64,000 nt of DNA from Emmonsiellopsis sp. PD_33. Its lineage: Eukaryota > Ascomycota > Eurotiomycetes > Onygenales > Ajellomycetaceae. The stretch is taken from positions 17,195 through 81,194 of the forward strand of contig JANTQF010000152.1 of the NCBI GenBank assembly GCA_032988165.1, in the 5' to 3' direction. Position numbers and translations under genes: made by a program. Shown here one piece after another: positions 24,931 to 38,217 of the stretch. The notes under the pieces are model-generated. The model was not told the origin of the DNA. It did no database searches and saw only the letters and a list, made by a program, of their open reading frames with translations. Position 1 is the first letter of the stretch; each line of letters opens with the position of its first letter.

Positions 24931-25379
24931 ACAAAATTCTATTAGATGGCATCAACATATAGGCTAATAATAGGATAGATGGAGGTGGAGAAGGAAGAGG
25001 CATACCCTATTAGTTAGAAGATACAAGGTTATAGCTGAAAGTAGGTTATTCTGGAGGGTATCATGATGTTTGTATGAGAGGAGTATTTACCTTTTTCTTT
25101 TGCTTTTCTTTTTTCTCCTGCAGTGCCTTCAGGCTAAAAAATATTAAATTGTTTGTCTGGCCCTTTTAGGTATAATACTCTTTCTAATTCTTTTCCTGAT
25201 GTGAGTCAACAACCTCATTAAACTCCTAAAACCCTTTGGGAAAACTAGGAGAAGAGTATTGCTTATTCTTAGACCATGAAAATCTACCTACCTACTCAAA
25301 AACCCAGTGGGAGAAAAGAGTAGGGGGCTAGCACTTCCTCTTTTTATTTGACTTTTAACTATAAGGAACTCTCATGTCT

Positions 25380-28300
25380 TAATTCTAATTAGCAGCCTCT
25401 CAGGCTGCAATAAGGTCCTTTGAATTTTCCAAATTATTCAATGATTCCCATGTATTCTCTAAAGTGAGATATTTTTTCTATTTAATTAAGTACTTTGATT
25501 TATCATTTCATCTCAGTCATTTATCTAAAATATCCTCCACTATATACTCTAAATCTCCTTCAATTTCAATGCTATCAGGGCAAGGTGGTTCTGATCCTGC
25601 TTGTTGTTAGTAAGGTTCCAAGAGAAACACATGAAAAATGGGGTGTATTCAATCAAAAGAATGAGATAATTGAACTCAATAAGTCTGTCTGCTAATAATT
25701 TCAATAATTGGAAATAGATTAAGTTAATAATTATCTAGCTTTTTGCAAGGTCTAGTTGTTTTAATGTTCTTTACTGATAAAAGGACTTCATCTCCAATAT
25801 TAAATAACATTAACTTATATTTTTAATTATAATACATCACTTACTTGTCAGCAGTGTGTCATAGGCTGATCATCAATCTCTCACATATTTCTATCAATAT
25901 ATTAAGTCTCTTTGTAACATCTGGAACTTCTCAAGGTTTTTGATTAACAGTAGAGCTTGCCTCCCCCTTAGGGGTGTTGTCTGCAACATCCTGGGGCAAA
26001 TCTAAATTAAATCTCATAAATGTGAAGAAAGGAGATACTTCTGTTGAAGCTTGTTTAGCATTATTATATGCAAATTATGCTGTTGAGAGGTGTTGTATCT
26101 AATTATCTTAATAATAGGCACAATAAATTCAGAGATAGTGCTCAAGGGTTTGATTTTGATATTCCATTTGACTGTCAGTTTGAGGATGAAAAGCTGTACT
26201 TAAATTTCAGTGTATATAAAGATAGTAGTAGAAAGCTGATCAAAAATGACTGGTAAATAAGAACCCACAGTCTGTTATTAATGATGATGGAGGACCATAT
26301 TTATAGATAATAGAATTTATGAAAAGTTCAGTAAGCTCTGATGCTTTAATAGTCTTCAAACAAGGGATATATTTAGCTATCTTAGTAAAACAGTCCATAA
26401 TGACCAAGATACTATCATATTTTCAACCTTTGAATTGAGACTTAGGCAGGTCAATGATGAAATCCATTGATATCAATTTCCAGGAACAATTAGGAATAAG
26501 CAGAGCTGACAAGGCATCATATGGGTAATATTTTAGTGACTTTACTCTTTTGCAGATATTACATGTGTTGATAAACTCCAAAACATCCTGATGAATTTTC
26601 TTCTAATAATACTTCCTTTAAAGTAATTTTTTAGTCTTTACTATACCAAAGTGACCTGCATGTGGATCATCATAATGAATTTATAGTAACTCTTGTCTTA
26701 AAGCCCTACTAACAGGAATAAAAATAGATTCATTAAATATTAGAAGGCTATGATCTCCTATTGACCATCCTTTCAACTTAGCTGCTAGCTTTAAATCCCT
26801 AAGGCTGTCATTTGAATTCAACCTGGGTTCTTTACAACCTTTCAGCTCTTGAATCTAAGATATGCAAAAGACATCTCTATCTTGTACCTCCTTAATGAAT
26901 TCTTGAAGCATCTTGGAGGGAAGTTTATAGCTTATTTCATCTGAAGTAGCATCTATTACAGCTAGATATAATATGAGATGTTCTAGACTATCAGTATCAG
27001 CTTTATCAAGTGTTGTTATCTCAGTCAATTCAATGTTATTAATTCAGCTGTCTGAAGTAGCCTCTGCAGCTCTAAATCAGAATCTATAACTAGGTATAAC
27101 TAAACCCCATGCAGCCAGTTTTTTCTACAATATAGGAAGTGCTCCATTAACATCTTCCTCCTGCAGGACTATTTCATAGTTCAGCTGCCATAAAGGTATA
27201 TTGGCTGGGTTAAGCCAGCCAGGGTAATAATGAATATAAAAATCATATTCAGATAATAACTCAGCCTATCTAGCCTGTCTTGCAGACAGTTTCTTGGTGG
27301 TAAAGAAATAACACAAATTTGTATGATCTGAAAGAACTTGAATAGGAAAATTACTACCCTGTAGGTAGTATCATCAAGTTTTAAATGATTTAATAATTAT
27401 GAGGAGTTCTTGATTGTGCATATTATATCATCATTGTGTTGGATTTAATTTCCTTGAAAAGAAAGCTACTGGAGCTCAGTCTCACCTATGAGTTATAAGC
27501 AGATAGGAGCTTTCCTACCTACTAAACCCATTTTGATTTGGGTTTTCCATTAACTGGGATAATATTCTATAAATGCTAAATCCAGAGGCATCTATCTCTA
27601 GTTGAATAGATTAATTGAGGTTAAAATGATTAAGAAGTGTTACTTCTGCAAAGGCCTTTTTGATTGCAGTTAATACTGCCTTGGCATCTTCAGTGAAATG
27701 AAATAGCCCAGGTTTCTTGCCTTTAATACTACTCTTAAGTAACTCAGTTATAGGAGCTATTATTTGAGAATAAGTGTATATAAATTTCCAGTAAAAATTC
27801 ATAAAACCTAGGAAAACTTGTACTTCTTAAAACATACACAGTTTAGGCCACTCCAAGATAGTAGCCATGCAAGCTTTATTCATACAGACTCTATTAACAC
27901 CCACTATAAACTTAAGAAATTCCACTTTCTGAGTGAAGAATGTACACTTTAATTCCTTAACAAAAAGATCATATTACTAGAGATATTCTAAGACCTGTTG
28001 AATGTGCTTCTCATGCTCTTCTTCAGTATCTAAAAAGACAAGGATATCATTAAGGTAGATGATGCATGAGATGTTGAGTAGGCCCTGAAGCACCTGATTG
28101 ATATAAGTTTGAAATATAGCCAGAGTATTGTAGAGATCTAAGGGAAGAACTAGATATTTAAAGTTGCTATACTTTGTTTGAAAAGTAGTCTTTCATTTAT
28201 TATCCTCCTTTATCTGAATTTAATAATAGATATCTTACAAATCAAGCTTTGAAAAATACTTTTTCCCAGATAATCAATTCATCATCTCATCAATTAAAGG

Positions 28301-29885
28301 TAAAGGGGTACAATCTTTGATTGTTACCTTATTTAGACCTCTATAATCTATATATAGATGTAATCCATCATCCTTCTTAGACACAAATAGGATGGGAGCC
28401 CCTACAGGGCTTTGAGAGAGTTAAATCTAATTCCATGATTGTATATCCTCAAGATATTTCCAAAGTATTTCTAGCTCAATTACTGATAGATTATAAAGTA
28501 GACTGTACAGTAGTGACTCATCATCATGTAGGTTGATTTCATGAGTAACTCATTTAATATCAGCTAACTTCAAAGCTCCTTCTTCAGAGAAAACATCTTG
28601 AAAATCTTGAAAAATCTTGATGATTCAAGGGTCTACCATATCCAGGAAATTAATGTTAGAAATTGATCATACCCAACTATCTTTGAGATTATTCACATCT
28701 ACTAAAACATCATCAGATATGCAATAGATGCATGATTCATCTTTAACTAATATTATAAACTTAGAGAGATTTTCAATAGAAACCTGCATATTAGCAAGTC
28801 AGAAATGCCACATTTGAGCAACCCAGTCAACTAATGGGTTATTAGCAAGTGTCCAAGGCATGCTCAAGATGATGTCCTTATATACTATATTGATAACTTC
28901 AAAAGATAGGTTTCCTTCTTGTAAAAAATCCTTCAAGTCAGTTATTTGATAGGTTGTATCAATAAGGCCATAGCAATAGGAATAAGTTTTATTGGCAAAT
29001 TACACTATACTATGAGTAGTAGATTTTGATACTTTCCAACTACATAACTCTGCAAAATTAACTGAAATACAGTCTACTTTCAAATCAGGGTCAAATAGGC
29101 ACCTAATCAGAAGCATCCTAGTAAGAGTATTAAGTTGAATGATTATATGTAACTAACAATCTTTTAACTTTCTTAAAGATTCTAAGAGGTCAGATCAATC
29201 AAGGGGGTCTATAATTTCCATTCTGAATGAGGGATTTAAGTGTAGTTATTCCTGAGGGTTATTCAGCATATCAATTACTGAGACCTTAATAATATCCTTA
29301 GGATTCTTTTTCTTAGATTGACAATCAGAAGCATAGTGGCCTGGCTTACTATAATTATAGTAAAGATTCTTATCCTTACATTTATCCTATTCTTATTAAG
29401 AAAGAGGATTCTTCAGAGCAAATTAATTCTACTTTTTGAGGCCACTTTATTGATATTTGTAGCCTCCTCATCAGAAATTAATATTCTGATTCTTATTGGG
29501 ATCAGGCTGCTCACTAGTAGGTTGTTTAGGGGTTCTAGTCTTCTTAAGTTAGGTTTGAAGACAAGAAGCAAGGTTAACTAGTTGAGTCCAATCTATAGGA
29601 ATCTCTTGGTAGTTGTTGATTGTGTCCCAAATAGAAGGGTGCAACTTAGCATAGAAAAGCTGTGTTTATAAGGTTTTGAGGTTAAGTTCAAGCTCATTCC
29701 AGTATTCATCAAAGGTAGCTTCAAAAGCATGAACAGTTTGACTCTTTTATTAAGTAAGGCTATGAAACTAAGTAGCAGCTGTATAGCCTTAGTTTTAGTG
29801 ATCTTCAATTTGATTCATAAGGAATTCTTTGAACTGTTTTCAAGTGTACATAGTACCTATATTATGAAGTTCATTTTCCTTAATG
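25380..29885 (-). pseudogene. Element B2 pol and most of gag
   Basis: The minus strand is collinear with B1 11000-15490: chromodomain region at about 25400-25570, integrase, RNase H (27611-27802 gives MNFYWKFIYTYSQ), RT with YLND at 28046-28057, and a gag zinc knuckle near 29320-29365 (SKPGHYASDC, with the first two Cys as Tyr). Interrupted in gag at 29885 by element A. Point stops throughout. Confidence 0.85.
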
Positions 29886-30059
29886 TGTGGTTTTCGGGAT
29901 CACGTGACCAGCTCACGTGATCATATGTAGCCCTATCACACTGCCTGGCACTATTATGTACTACACTCCTTTTTGTACTACAGCTTTGCCTATCTCATTG
30001 TATATAATCACACAATCTTTTCCATAGTTTTCACACAATTAGACACCTTTGGAATCACA
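29886..30059 (+). repeat. Element A 5' LTR with CACGTG inverted repeat
   Basis: 174 bp, TGTGGTTTT...GAATCACA. It retains three CpGs that the 3' LTR has lost. Two 10-bp arms, GATCACGTGA (29898-29907) and TCACGTGATC (29913-29922), form a perfect inverted repeat around CCAGC; each arm holds the E-box-like CACGTG. Confidence 0.9.
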
Positions 30060-30453
30060 TCTGGTAGCATGTCTAAACACTGACTGTTTATATAGCCAAG
30101 CAATGTGGCTTTCCACTGATGAGACAGCTCATCATGCCACATCAGATGGTCCTATGAAATCACCTGAGATTCACTAGAAAACACCCTTGCAAGATGAAAT
30201 GTGGATGTCATGTAGCTAGATGTAAGGTCATGCAACCTGACCCCAGATGAACAATGTGATTGTGCATAAGTAATAGCAATCTCAGTGATTTCCCAAGATG
30301 AGAGAGGGGTAGTCAGCAATTCTGGAGAAGGCTACACCCCCCATCACACAAATATAAAAGTCTCAAAAATGTCTACCAGGACAAGAGATAAAAGCAACAT
30401 CCTCAAACCCTTTCTTACCTTCCTACAAGCTGAAAACCTCTCATAACACAACA

Positions 30454-31803
30454 ATGAATTCCAAACTGCAGGATACCTCCATTGGAGCCCATAATCAGGG
30501 CCCTGGTGATGTCTGCCAACTATCACCTGAACTGTGGGATGTCATCCAATGAATGCTTCACCTGATCCCTGCTGATGAAGTCCCAGGAGCTCAGGATAGT
30601 ATCTTTCAAGCCATCTTGTGTGACTACAAGGCTACAACTGAGCAGATGAGGGATACTGTCTGTCATGAGAATGTGCAATCCATTCAGGTGAACAAGAAAT
30701 CCATCATGAAGTTAGTGGATGATCTGCATAATGTCTGAATCTAGAACAATGCTCTTGAGGAGGAATTCACCAATGCACACTGAAATCAGGTGAACTCAGA
30801 ATTGATCCTGTATGACTAGATCTTCAATCTTCAATATTGGGTAAGGGAATGATCCAACAGTCTCTTTCTGTCTGTATGAACCACTGATGGACTGATCATC
30901 CTTACACTGGACATCAGCACTCTGACTGAACATGATCTACCATTGGGGTGAATGGCTGAGTAAAGGGATGACAATTAGAAGAATGAACCACCTGCTTCAG
31001 GATATATCAAAATGTCTGAGATGGCAAAACCCTCAATGTATGATGGGCTGTGTAAGGATGATGCAGCTGTGTGATGAGTTACCAAGATGGAAGCTTACTT
31101 TTGGAATGAGCAGAAGCTCACAGGAAAGAACTCTATGAGTTGTCAGAAGGCCTTTAGGGGTGCTGACTTGCTTCATGGGAGTGCTAAAAACCTTTGGAAG
31201 AGCCTTGAGAAACTCTATTTGGATGATCCACTTAACTACTCCCTTCCTAAGATGTGGGAGGATTTTGCACACTGGGTCATTAGGAACTTTGAAGAACTAG
31301 ATGCTGATGTGAAGCACAATAAATGATTCATGAATCTTCACCAAATCAAGAACCTGATGTTGTACTATACTGATTTCAATAGGTTATACAATGAGGTGAC
31401 CCTACAACTCCTGCCTCAGAACCTACTGGATTTCTTTATCATGTTTGTGTCTGATATCATGAAAAGTGAATGGAATTATTTGGATGTTTACCTGAAGACT
31501 GTTCAGGAAGCCTACAACATCCTTTTCTGTTGGAAAACTGTCCTAAAGTACTCAAATTCAGTGAACTATACTTCCAGGAACATGCACACTCCTGCAGCAG
31601 TGCCATACAATCCTGATGCCATGAATATTGATCTTAATGTGATTGTTGAAGCTCCAAATCCTCCAAAGAAGAACAGCCAAGCCTGGAAACCATGGTGCAA
31701 GAGGCATAAAGCCTGTTTTCATTGCAGTTGTCTGAATCATGGCATCCAGACTTGCCCCACAAATCCTAAGAATAAGGAAGCAAAAAACTTGCAGGATCAG
31801 TAA
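30454..31803 (+). pseudogene. Element A gag
   Basis: The structural capsid/nucleocapsid protein of the element. The frame opens at ATG 30454 (MNSKLQDTSIGA) and runs to TAA at 31801. It has a capsid-like middle (WKSLEKLYLDDPLNYSL, about 31195-31245) and a complete zinc knuckle CX2CX4HX4C at 31714-31755 (CFHCSCLNHGIQTC) that would bind the genomic RNA. Point stops at 30550, 30736, 31325 and elsewhere disable the first two thirds, but the last 157 codons are open. It overlaps pol, which lies in the -1 frame. Confidence 0.85.
31782..31788 (+). promoter_or_regulatory. Candidate -1 ribosomal frameshift site (A AAA AAC)
   Basis: A canonical slippery heptamer in correct phase with gag (codons GCA AAA AAC TTG). 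It lies just after the zinc knuckle and 12 bases before the gag stop at 31801. Shifting by -1 enters the frame that carries protease, RT and integrase. A downstream pseudoknot was not assessed. Confidence 0.65.
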
Positions 31804-34800
31804 GTCCTGGAGCACTCACTGATCAGTTGTGGAAAGCCTTGTAGGTTCCTGAACTGAAGGACCTGCATGATCTGCTGGACCCTGTGAATGTGGGATGATG
31901 ACTAATGGAATTAGGGAAGGAAGTTGATGAGTTGGGGGAACACTTGAATGTAGTTGGAGGGGAGTTGCTAACATATTCAGGCCTTGTCAGAACTGACTGT
32001 ATGGTGCTTGTCTGAGCACTAGCTGATATGGGTGCTTCCATGGTCTACATTGGAGATCATATCTCATGCCAATTACTGGAGGCCTTGTGCATGGAGGACC
32101 CCAAGTGGGTAAAACTTCCAGACAAAAAATGAATCCTCTTGCCCACCCAAATCAAATTCCCCCTGCACTTTGGGGGATGGTCCTGTTGGATCTAGGTGTG
32201 TGAGCTTGCTAATGTTAAATATGATCTCATCTTAGGATTAGATTGGTTCAAATGATTTAATCTGAACATTGATTGGGTGATGTGCTGCATGAGGTTAACT
32301 AACAGAAAGAAAAAGGTTCATGAAATTCTTCCTCATGATATGCAATGCATGTTTGGTGCTCCTCAGGTTGAAGACCTCAATCTCATAATGTCCCATTAGA
32401 TATATTGAATGGGCTGTAAGGGCCATGTGGAGATGATGTTGTACATTATGCAGCAAAAGAACAAACCTGAGAAACTGCCCATGCTAATTGATTTTAGGGA
32501 GGAGAAATGTATGAAAGCCCTGCTATCCAAATATAGTGATGTCTTCTGAACTGCCTTGTTGCTGAAGTTACTACCTGAATGAGAATTCATTCATAAGATT
32601 GACATTAAGGACTCATAACTAATTAACATTAATGTGTATCCTCTCTTGCAGGTGCATTTGGAGGAACAGCAATGACAGATTAAAGAACTGCTGAAATGGG
32701 GCCTCATATGATTCTCCTTAAGTTCATGGGGGTTTCTGGTGCTTTTTGCAAAGAAACCTCATGGTGAATGGTGCATGTGTATCAACTATTGAGTGCTTAA
32801 CTTGGTTATGAAAAAGAACAGCTATTCCCTCCTGCAAATTCAATAGCAGCTTGACATCATGGGTGATGTAAAATATCTCATGAAGATCAACCTTTTGTCT
32901 GGCTTCTACCAAGTTTGTGTGGGAGAGATATCTATTCTGAAGACTGCCTTTAATACCCAATGGGGTAAATTCAAGTGGACTGTGCTACTAATGGGTCTCA
33001 CAAACACACCCACCACATTTCAGATGATGATGAATACTGTCCTGTGAGAAGGGAATAGCTGCTGATGTCTAGTATATTTAGATGACATTCTGATCTTTTC
33101 CAACTCATATGAAGAGCATCTCAAACATGTTGAGTATATTCTCTTGATGCTGAAGGCACAAAAGCTCTATGTGAAACCCTCAAAATGTTAATTTGGAATG
33201 CAGGAAATGGAGTTTGTAGGCTACATTATTGGGGGAGGAAAGATCAGACCCTTACCTGAGAAAATTGAAGTGATTTTGAATTGGCCAAGGCTGTGGAATG
33301 TCCATCATATCAGGCAGTTCTTGGGCCTTGTGTCATATTATTATCACTTTGTGAAGGGATTTGCTGCTCTGGCAGCCCCTCTGTCAGATCTGCTGAAGGA
33401 AATAGATGAGCTGTTGCACAAGAAGAAATTTTGATTGATAGTCTGGAACATGTTGTGTGAGGAAGCCTTCATCAGGCTGTGTGAATGTATGACAACCTCA
33501 CCTGTCCTCATACAGCTGAACTGAACAAAAGCTTTCATGATCAAGACTGACACCTCTAAGTGGGTAATTGGGTGTGCCCTGTTGCAAGAAGGCCTGGATG
33601 GGAAACTCCACCCAGTTGTGTATAACAGATGAAAGCTCTTGGGTGCTGAACTGAACTATTCAGTACATGAGAAAGAACTTCTTGTGATATAACACACACT
33701 GTGCATATAGCACTGATATATTAAAAACAATTGGTAGATAATAGTAGTTACAGATCATGAGAGCCTCATGTATCTTTATATCACAAAATATTCATTGAAG
33801 TATCTTGCATGATGGGTATCTGAGTTCCAAGAATATGACATCCTCCTCAAATATTACAAGGGGATAGAAGTGGTTATTTCTGATGCCATTAATTGTAGAT
33901 CTAACTTCATGGGAGAGGGTCCTGTGAACCTTGCACAAGGAGAGATTGTCTTGAATGCCATTGAGGGTTTAGATGAAATGGAATGGTATGAGGCTATACT
34001 CAAAAGACTTAGTGTAAATGAAGAACTGAAGGACCTAAAGCTTGCATGTGTCATTGAGAAAATGTGTGAGCTTATGAAGCTGAGAAAATTGGAGAATGAT
34101 GTTGTGCTGTATTGCAACCTTAGTTATGCTGAGACTCTCTATCTCAAGCCTTTATTCTGCTGAGACTTAGTTGCCTAATTACACTGTGAGTTTGGACATC
34201 TTGGGAGTCCTGGTCTGCTAGGTGTCTTGCAAACATGTACCTACTGACTGGGCATGGAAAATGATATCCAAGATTTTGTGAAGCAGTGTCCAAACTGCCA
34301 GGTGACATGGGGCTCTAAGTCAGGGTTGGAATGTGAAGAAGCATAGCATCAAGTTAGTAATATGATTTGGCCTTTTGAATATTAGGGGATTGATCTTATT
34401 GGCATTCTTTCTTGCATGCCAAATGGGAACTGCTGGATAATCACAGCCATTGATTATATGACTGGCTGGCCTCTGGTGAAAGCTGTTCCTGATGTGATGG
34501 AGGAGATGATTGCCTGGTTTTTGCATGAAGACATTTACATGAATTATAGTATGCTATGAGAGATCCTAATGGACAATGGGGTGAATCTAGTGGGAGGAGA
34601 TGTCAGACACTTTATGGTGCAACTGCAGATAAAGCACTGCATGATAATACCTTACCACCTGTGTACTAATAGAAAGGTAGAGAAATTGAATGGGATTCTA
34701 GGTCAGATGCTGATGAAATATCTCATGGGGAAGCTAATAAGGTTGTGGGATGAATATCTTCTGTAAATGCTTTTTATGACATAGGTTTATCAACACTCCA

Positions 34801-35640
34801 TCATGAAGTGCTTGCTGTTCTATCTTTTGTATGGCCTGCAACCTTGCATCCTGGGGGATGTGTCTGATTTGGTGGGGGAGGATCTGGTGATAGACAATGC
34901 TGAGCTAAGGATAAAAGCCATTATGAATGTGTGGGCTCAGGCAAATGAGTTGCTGCTTAATTGTGTGATCTGTTTGAAAAGGATCAGGAATTCTCTTGTG
35001 ATGAAGAGTAGCATTAAGGAAGGATAATGGGTCCTTGTCTGAAATAAGGGGCCTAAAAAATTTCAGCCAAGATGGTTTGGGTCATATTGGGTGATAAAAG
35101 CTCACCTGCTTGGCACATATGCACTTGAGGAATCAGGGGGCCAAGTCCTACAACATCTCATTAATAGCTCATGACTGGTGGAGGCTGAAATGGACAATCC
35201 TGAGGAATTATGATTATCTGTGGTGATTTCATCTGCACTAAAGAAAAAGGGCATCACAATTGAGAAGCCCTTGGAAGTCAGAGAAATCATCAATGTGTAT
35301 GAACCAGATGACATCACTTACTTGGAACTTTTAACTATCACATGAAAGGAATGGGAGGCCTTGGAAGCTGCAGGGCACCCATGTGAACTGATAAGTGATG
35401 AAATGATAGCAGGCTACATGATCCTCAGATGCTACTAGTGCTAGAGGGGAGGCTGGAAAAAACAAAAAGAAAAATATGATCAACTTGCATGTAGGTTGAG
35501 TCACAGAAAATGGGATTCAGAGAGGGATTTGACTGTCTATATCAGTTCATCCACAGAATTAATGGAGGATGAATCTTTGGAAGCATCAGTAGATATGCTG
35601 GATCAAGCTGATGAAGCTTGAGGGGATGCCTGAGAGTCAG
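31785..35640 (+). pseudogene. Element A pol: protease, RT, RNase H, integrase
   Basis: All pol domains lie in one frame (-1 relative to gag). Protease has ADMGAS where D[ST]GA is usual (about 32022-32040) and DLILGLDW later. RT has SYSLLQIQ, MKINLLSGFYQV and an intact YLDD box (33075-33086). The RT-RNase H junction has IRQFLGLVSYYYHF. Integrase shows HFGHLG...CPNCQ zinc binding (about 34192-34302), ITAIDYMTGWP, MDNGVNL and a Glu in VEKLNG (DDE). The 3' border of the frame is unclear, with stops increasing after 35340. No chromodomain is visible. Stops are mostly TGA or TAG. Confidence 0.85.
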
Positions 35641-35966
35641 ATAAAGTTAGCTTCTCAGGACTGTTTGCTGTAGTGATTTGAACTGATAGAGTTGTGTGAC
35701 AGTATAATCATATGGGATGGAGGATAGATGTGTAAATATATGCTCTCTGCTGAATCTAGTCATTTTTGCCATTGTTTTGTTCCTGCAATTTCCTTTGTAT
35801 GGGTATGGTGTTCTTTTCAAATAGTTAGTAGAAGTTGCATGAATTAGAAAGGGGAAGCTGGAAAACATGATCTCATATTTTTAGACTGTGGGGCTATAAG
35901 GGCTATTCCCCAAAAATCTAACTACATGCATGAAAAATGAATAAGGATTTTAAAATCATAGAAAAA
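35641..35966. other. Spacer between element A pol and the poly(A) tract
   Basis: About 330 bp with no recognisable gene; small frames here are fragmentary. Confidence 0.4.
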
Positions 35967-35990
35967 TTTTTTTTTTTTTTTTTTTTTTTT
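35967..35990 (-). repeat. 24-base poly(T) = poly(A) tail-like tract of the antisense gene
   Basis: T24 on the plus strand. On the minus strand it is an A24 run starting 25 bases after the stop of the antisense ORF (36016). Confidence 0.8.
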
Positions 35991-36015
35991 GGGCAGGAAG
36001 TAGGGCTGTGTGAGC

Positions 36016-38104
36016 CTAAAGCTTGGGAGCCTTGAGAATCTTGTGATGATACTTGAGTGTGCAAATGATACTCTCTGCCTCAGTCAGAGTGTGAGTGACC
36101 TCCTGCACATTGTTGGTAGGTAGATGCTTGGACAGGATGATGTACTTGTTCTGTGAAGTCCTGTGAGAGGGTGTTATAATAGTAGGTGAGAATGTCAGGG
36201 AAGATGGCATGGAGGCCAGGGGGGCAGCAGACTTGTGGTGGATTTCTTTGGGTAAATCCAGGTTCATTGCATGGGGGCTGGGGACAGTGTGGTAGACCAT
36301 GACAGCAGTAGGGGTAGATGGTATGGATGAATGGGCTGGGGTGTATGTGGCAGACTTGACTCCAAGCTGGAAGATTTGAACTGGGAACTTGAGCACTAAA
36401 TTGGGTGAATGACCCTTATTGGTCTCTGAGGGCTTAGTGGCCATAGAATCCTTATTGTCTGTAAGGAGGTTCATACATTTAGTGATGAAATCAGGGGTAG
36501 CTGGGTGCACACTGAAGAAATAATGCTCCTTAATCTCCTTCTTGTAGCCATCTATTCTTTGTTAGTATGATTGGCAAGTGTCATGAGAGGGGGGTCATAC
36601 AGAAAGTGCACTTGCTTGCCTGGCTATTTCAGAGGCAACAAGTGCAGATGAAGTATGTCACAGTGCCAGACAGGGAGATGATACACTATGGGAATGGGCC
36701 TAGGCCCTTCCTGTATTAATTTGTGCAAGGAGTGACTACCTCCTTGCTGTGTGTATAAATAAGAATTGCTGTGCAATTTGGGCCTAATAGTTTGATTGGC
36801 TTTTAGTGAAGGATGAGGCCATTGTCCAGAAGCCATTACAAGATGCATATAGAGACTGAACTGAAAGACTTGCTGAGGCTTAAGGGTAAATGAAAGAAGA
36901 CATTCTCAAAAGGTAGTAAATCATCAGCCTTTAGGAGCATGGGAATTATCTCTCAGACTGAATGGCTGGGTGAAGGGAGTCTGTGTATCTAGATGTTATG
37001 CTCCATAAACTTGCTGTTGTTCTTATAATTGTGTAAGTTCCTATCTTACTCTAAATATCAGTGATGATAGGTGGGGGCAGCAATTGCCTGACTATGAAAG
37101 TGTTAGGTATTATATGACACATAGTGGTTTCAGTCTTTCATTGAAATGTGGAGAGGGCAGAGGTTCAGGGAAGTTGGATGTTCAGGCAGGTAATGATTGA
37201 GCTAGTTGCTAATGAGGAACATGTAGACAGGGGTGGTTATTGTGTGAGCAAGAGTAGGAGTTTTCATGGTTGGAGGAGTCAGAGGCATGTGAGAGTGGAG
37301 GAGGGAAGACTTAGAGTAGGAGGCCTGGGACCAGGGCAAGTAGCTGTAGGTTGCATGAGAGGGAGCAAGGTTTGCCCCTAGAGCTCCTTCAATCTGGTGA
37401 TCCCATAGGATTGTGCCTAACAGGTGTTAGCAAGGCACTGCTAGAGGAAAGATGGACTGTGTAACTTATGGAGATTAATATTACCTGGAGAATTCTCTTT
37501 AGAATTGTTGGGGAAAGAAAAGAGGCTTCCATGATCATAATTGACATCTTTGCCTGTGACTGTGCATAGGTTGTTCAACTTGATGATGCCCTTATGGTTA
37601 GGGAGCTAATTATGAATCTTATAAAGTGTGTGGATAATAGTTGTGTTGGTGGAGTCCTGCAGTTTTAGATTGCTAATTTTATGAGCTTAATGAACTAATC
37701 ATAATCATAGGATGATGCTATCATTGAGAGGGGGATGTGCCTTGAGTATGACTTAGATGAATGCAGGACCTGGCAAGTATTTATATTTATCATAGAATCT
37801 CAGAGTCAGAGGGAGGGGTAATATACTGGTTAGAATGTCTGGTAGACTGTGAGAATGTGAGAGACTGGTGTGGGACCCTACATAAATTTGCTGGTGTTGT
37901 GAAGATGGACCTGCAGTAGGGCTGATGGACAGTTAGTACTTTATAGGGATAGGCATCTTTATATGGGGTGAGTTTAATGAGTGTGTATGTGATTATGAGA
38001 TGTGAGAATGGGTGTTGTGCAAGGGGGGAGATAATTGAGAGAGAGGCAATTAAGAAGTTATTTTTCTTAAGAGGTGGGGTGGTGTGATGTTTTGTTTTGT
38101 GCAA
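36016..38104 (-). pseudogene. Antisense accessory gene of element A, Pro/Ser/Thr/His-rich, unidentified
   Basis: Minus-strand coding remnant of about 2.1 kb between pol and the 3' LTR. The longest open part is at 36510-36016 (164 codons, entered from an upstream in-frame stretch with GYKKEIKEHYFFS and ending LKYHHKILKAPKL). Further pieces are at 36848-36624 (HSLHKLIQEGPRPIPIVYHL) and 38104-37790 (KLTPYKDAYPYKVLTVHQPY). Between them the same strand reads protein-like with point stops and at least one frame change near 36620. Composition is rich in Pro, Ser, Thr, His and Leu. The short gap from stop to A24 suggests a captured, polyadenylated transcript. No domain was recognised. Confidence 0.5.
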
Positions 38105-38217
38105 GGAGGGTTGGTTGCCTAGTGTTGTGGCTGAATTGGGTTAGTATGATTAGTGAATTGTGTGATTCTACCTCAGATGACTGCCTTCAGGGTAAAGTTG
38201 AGTTTGGTAGGGAAGGA

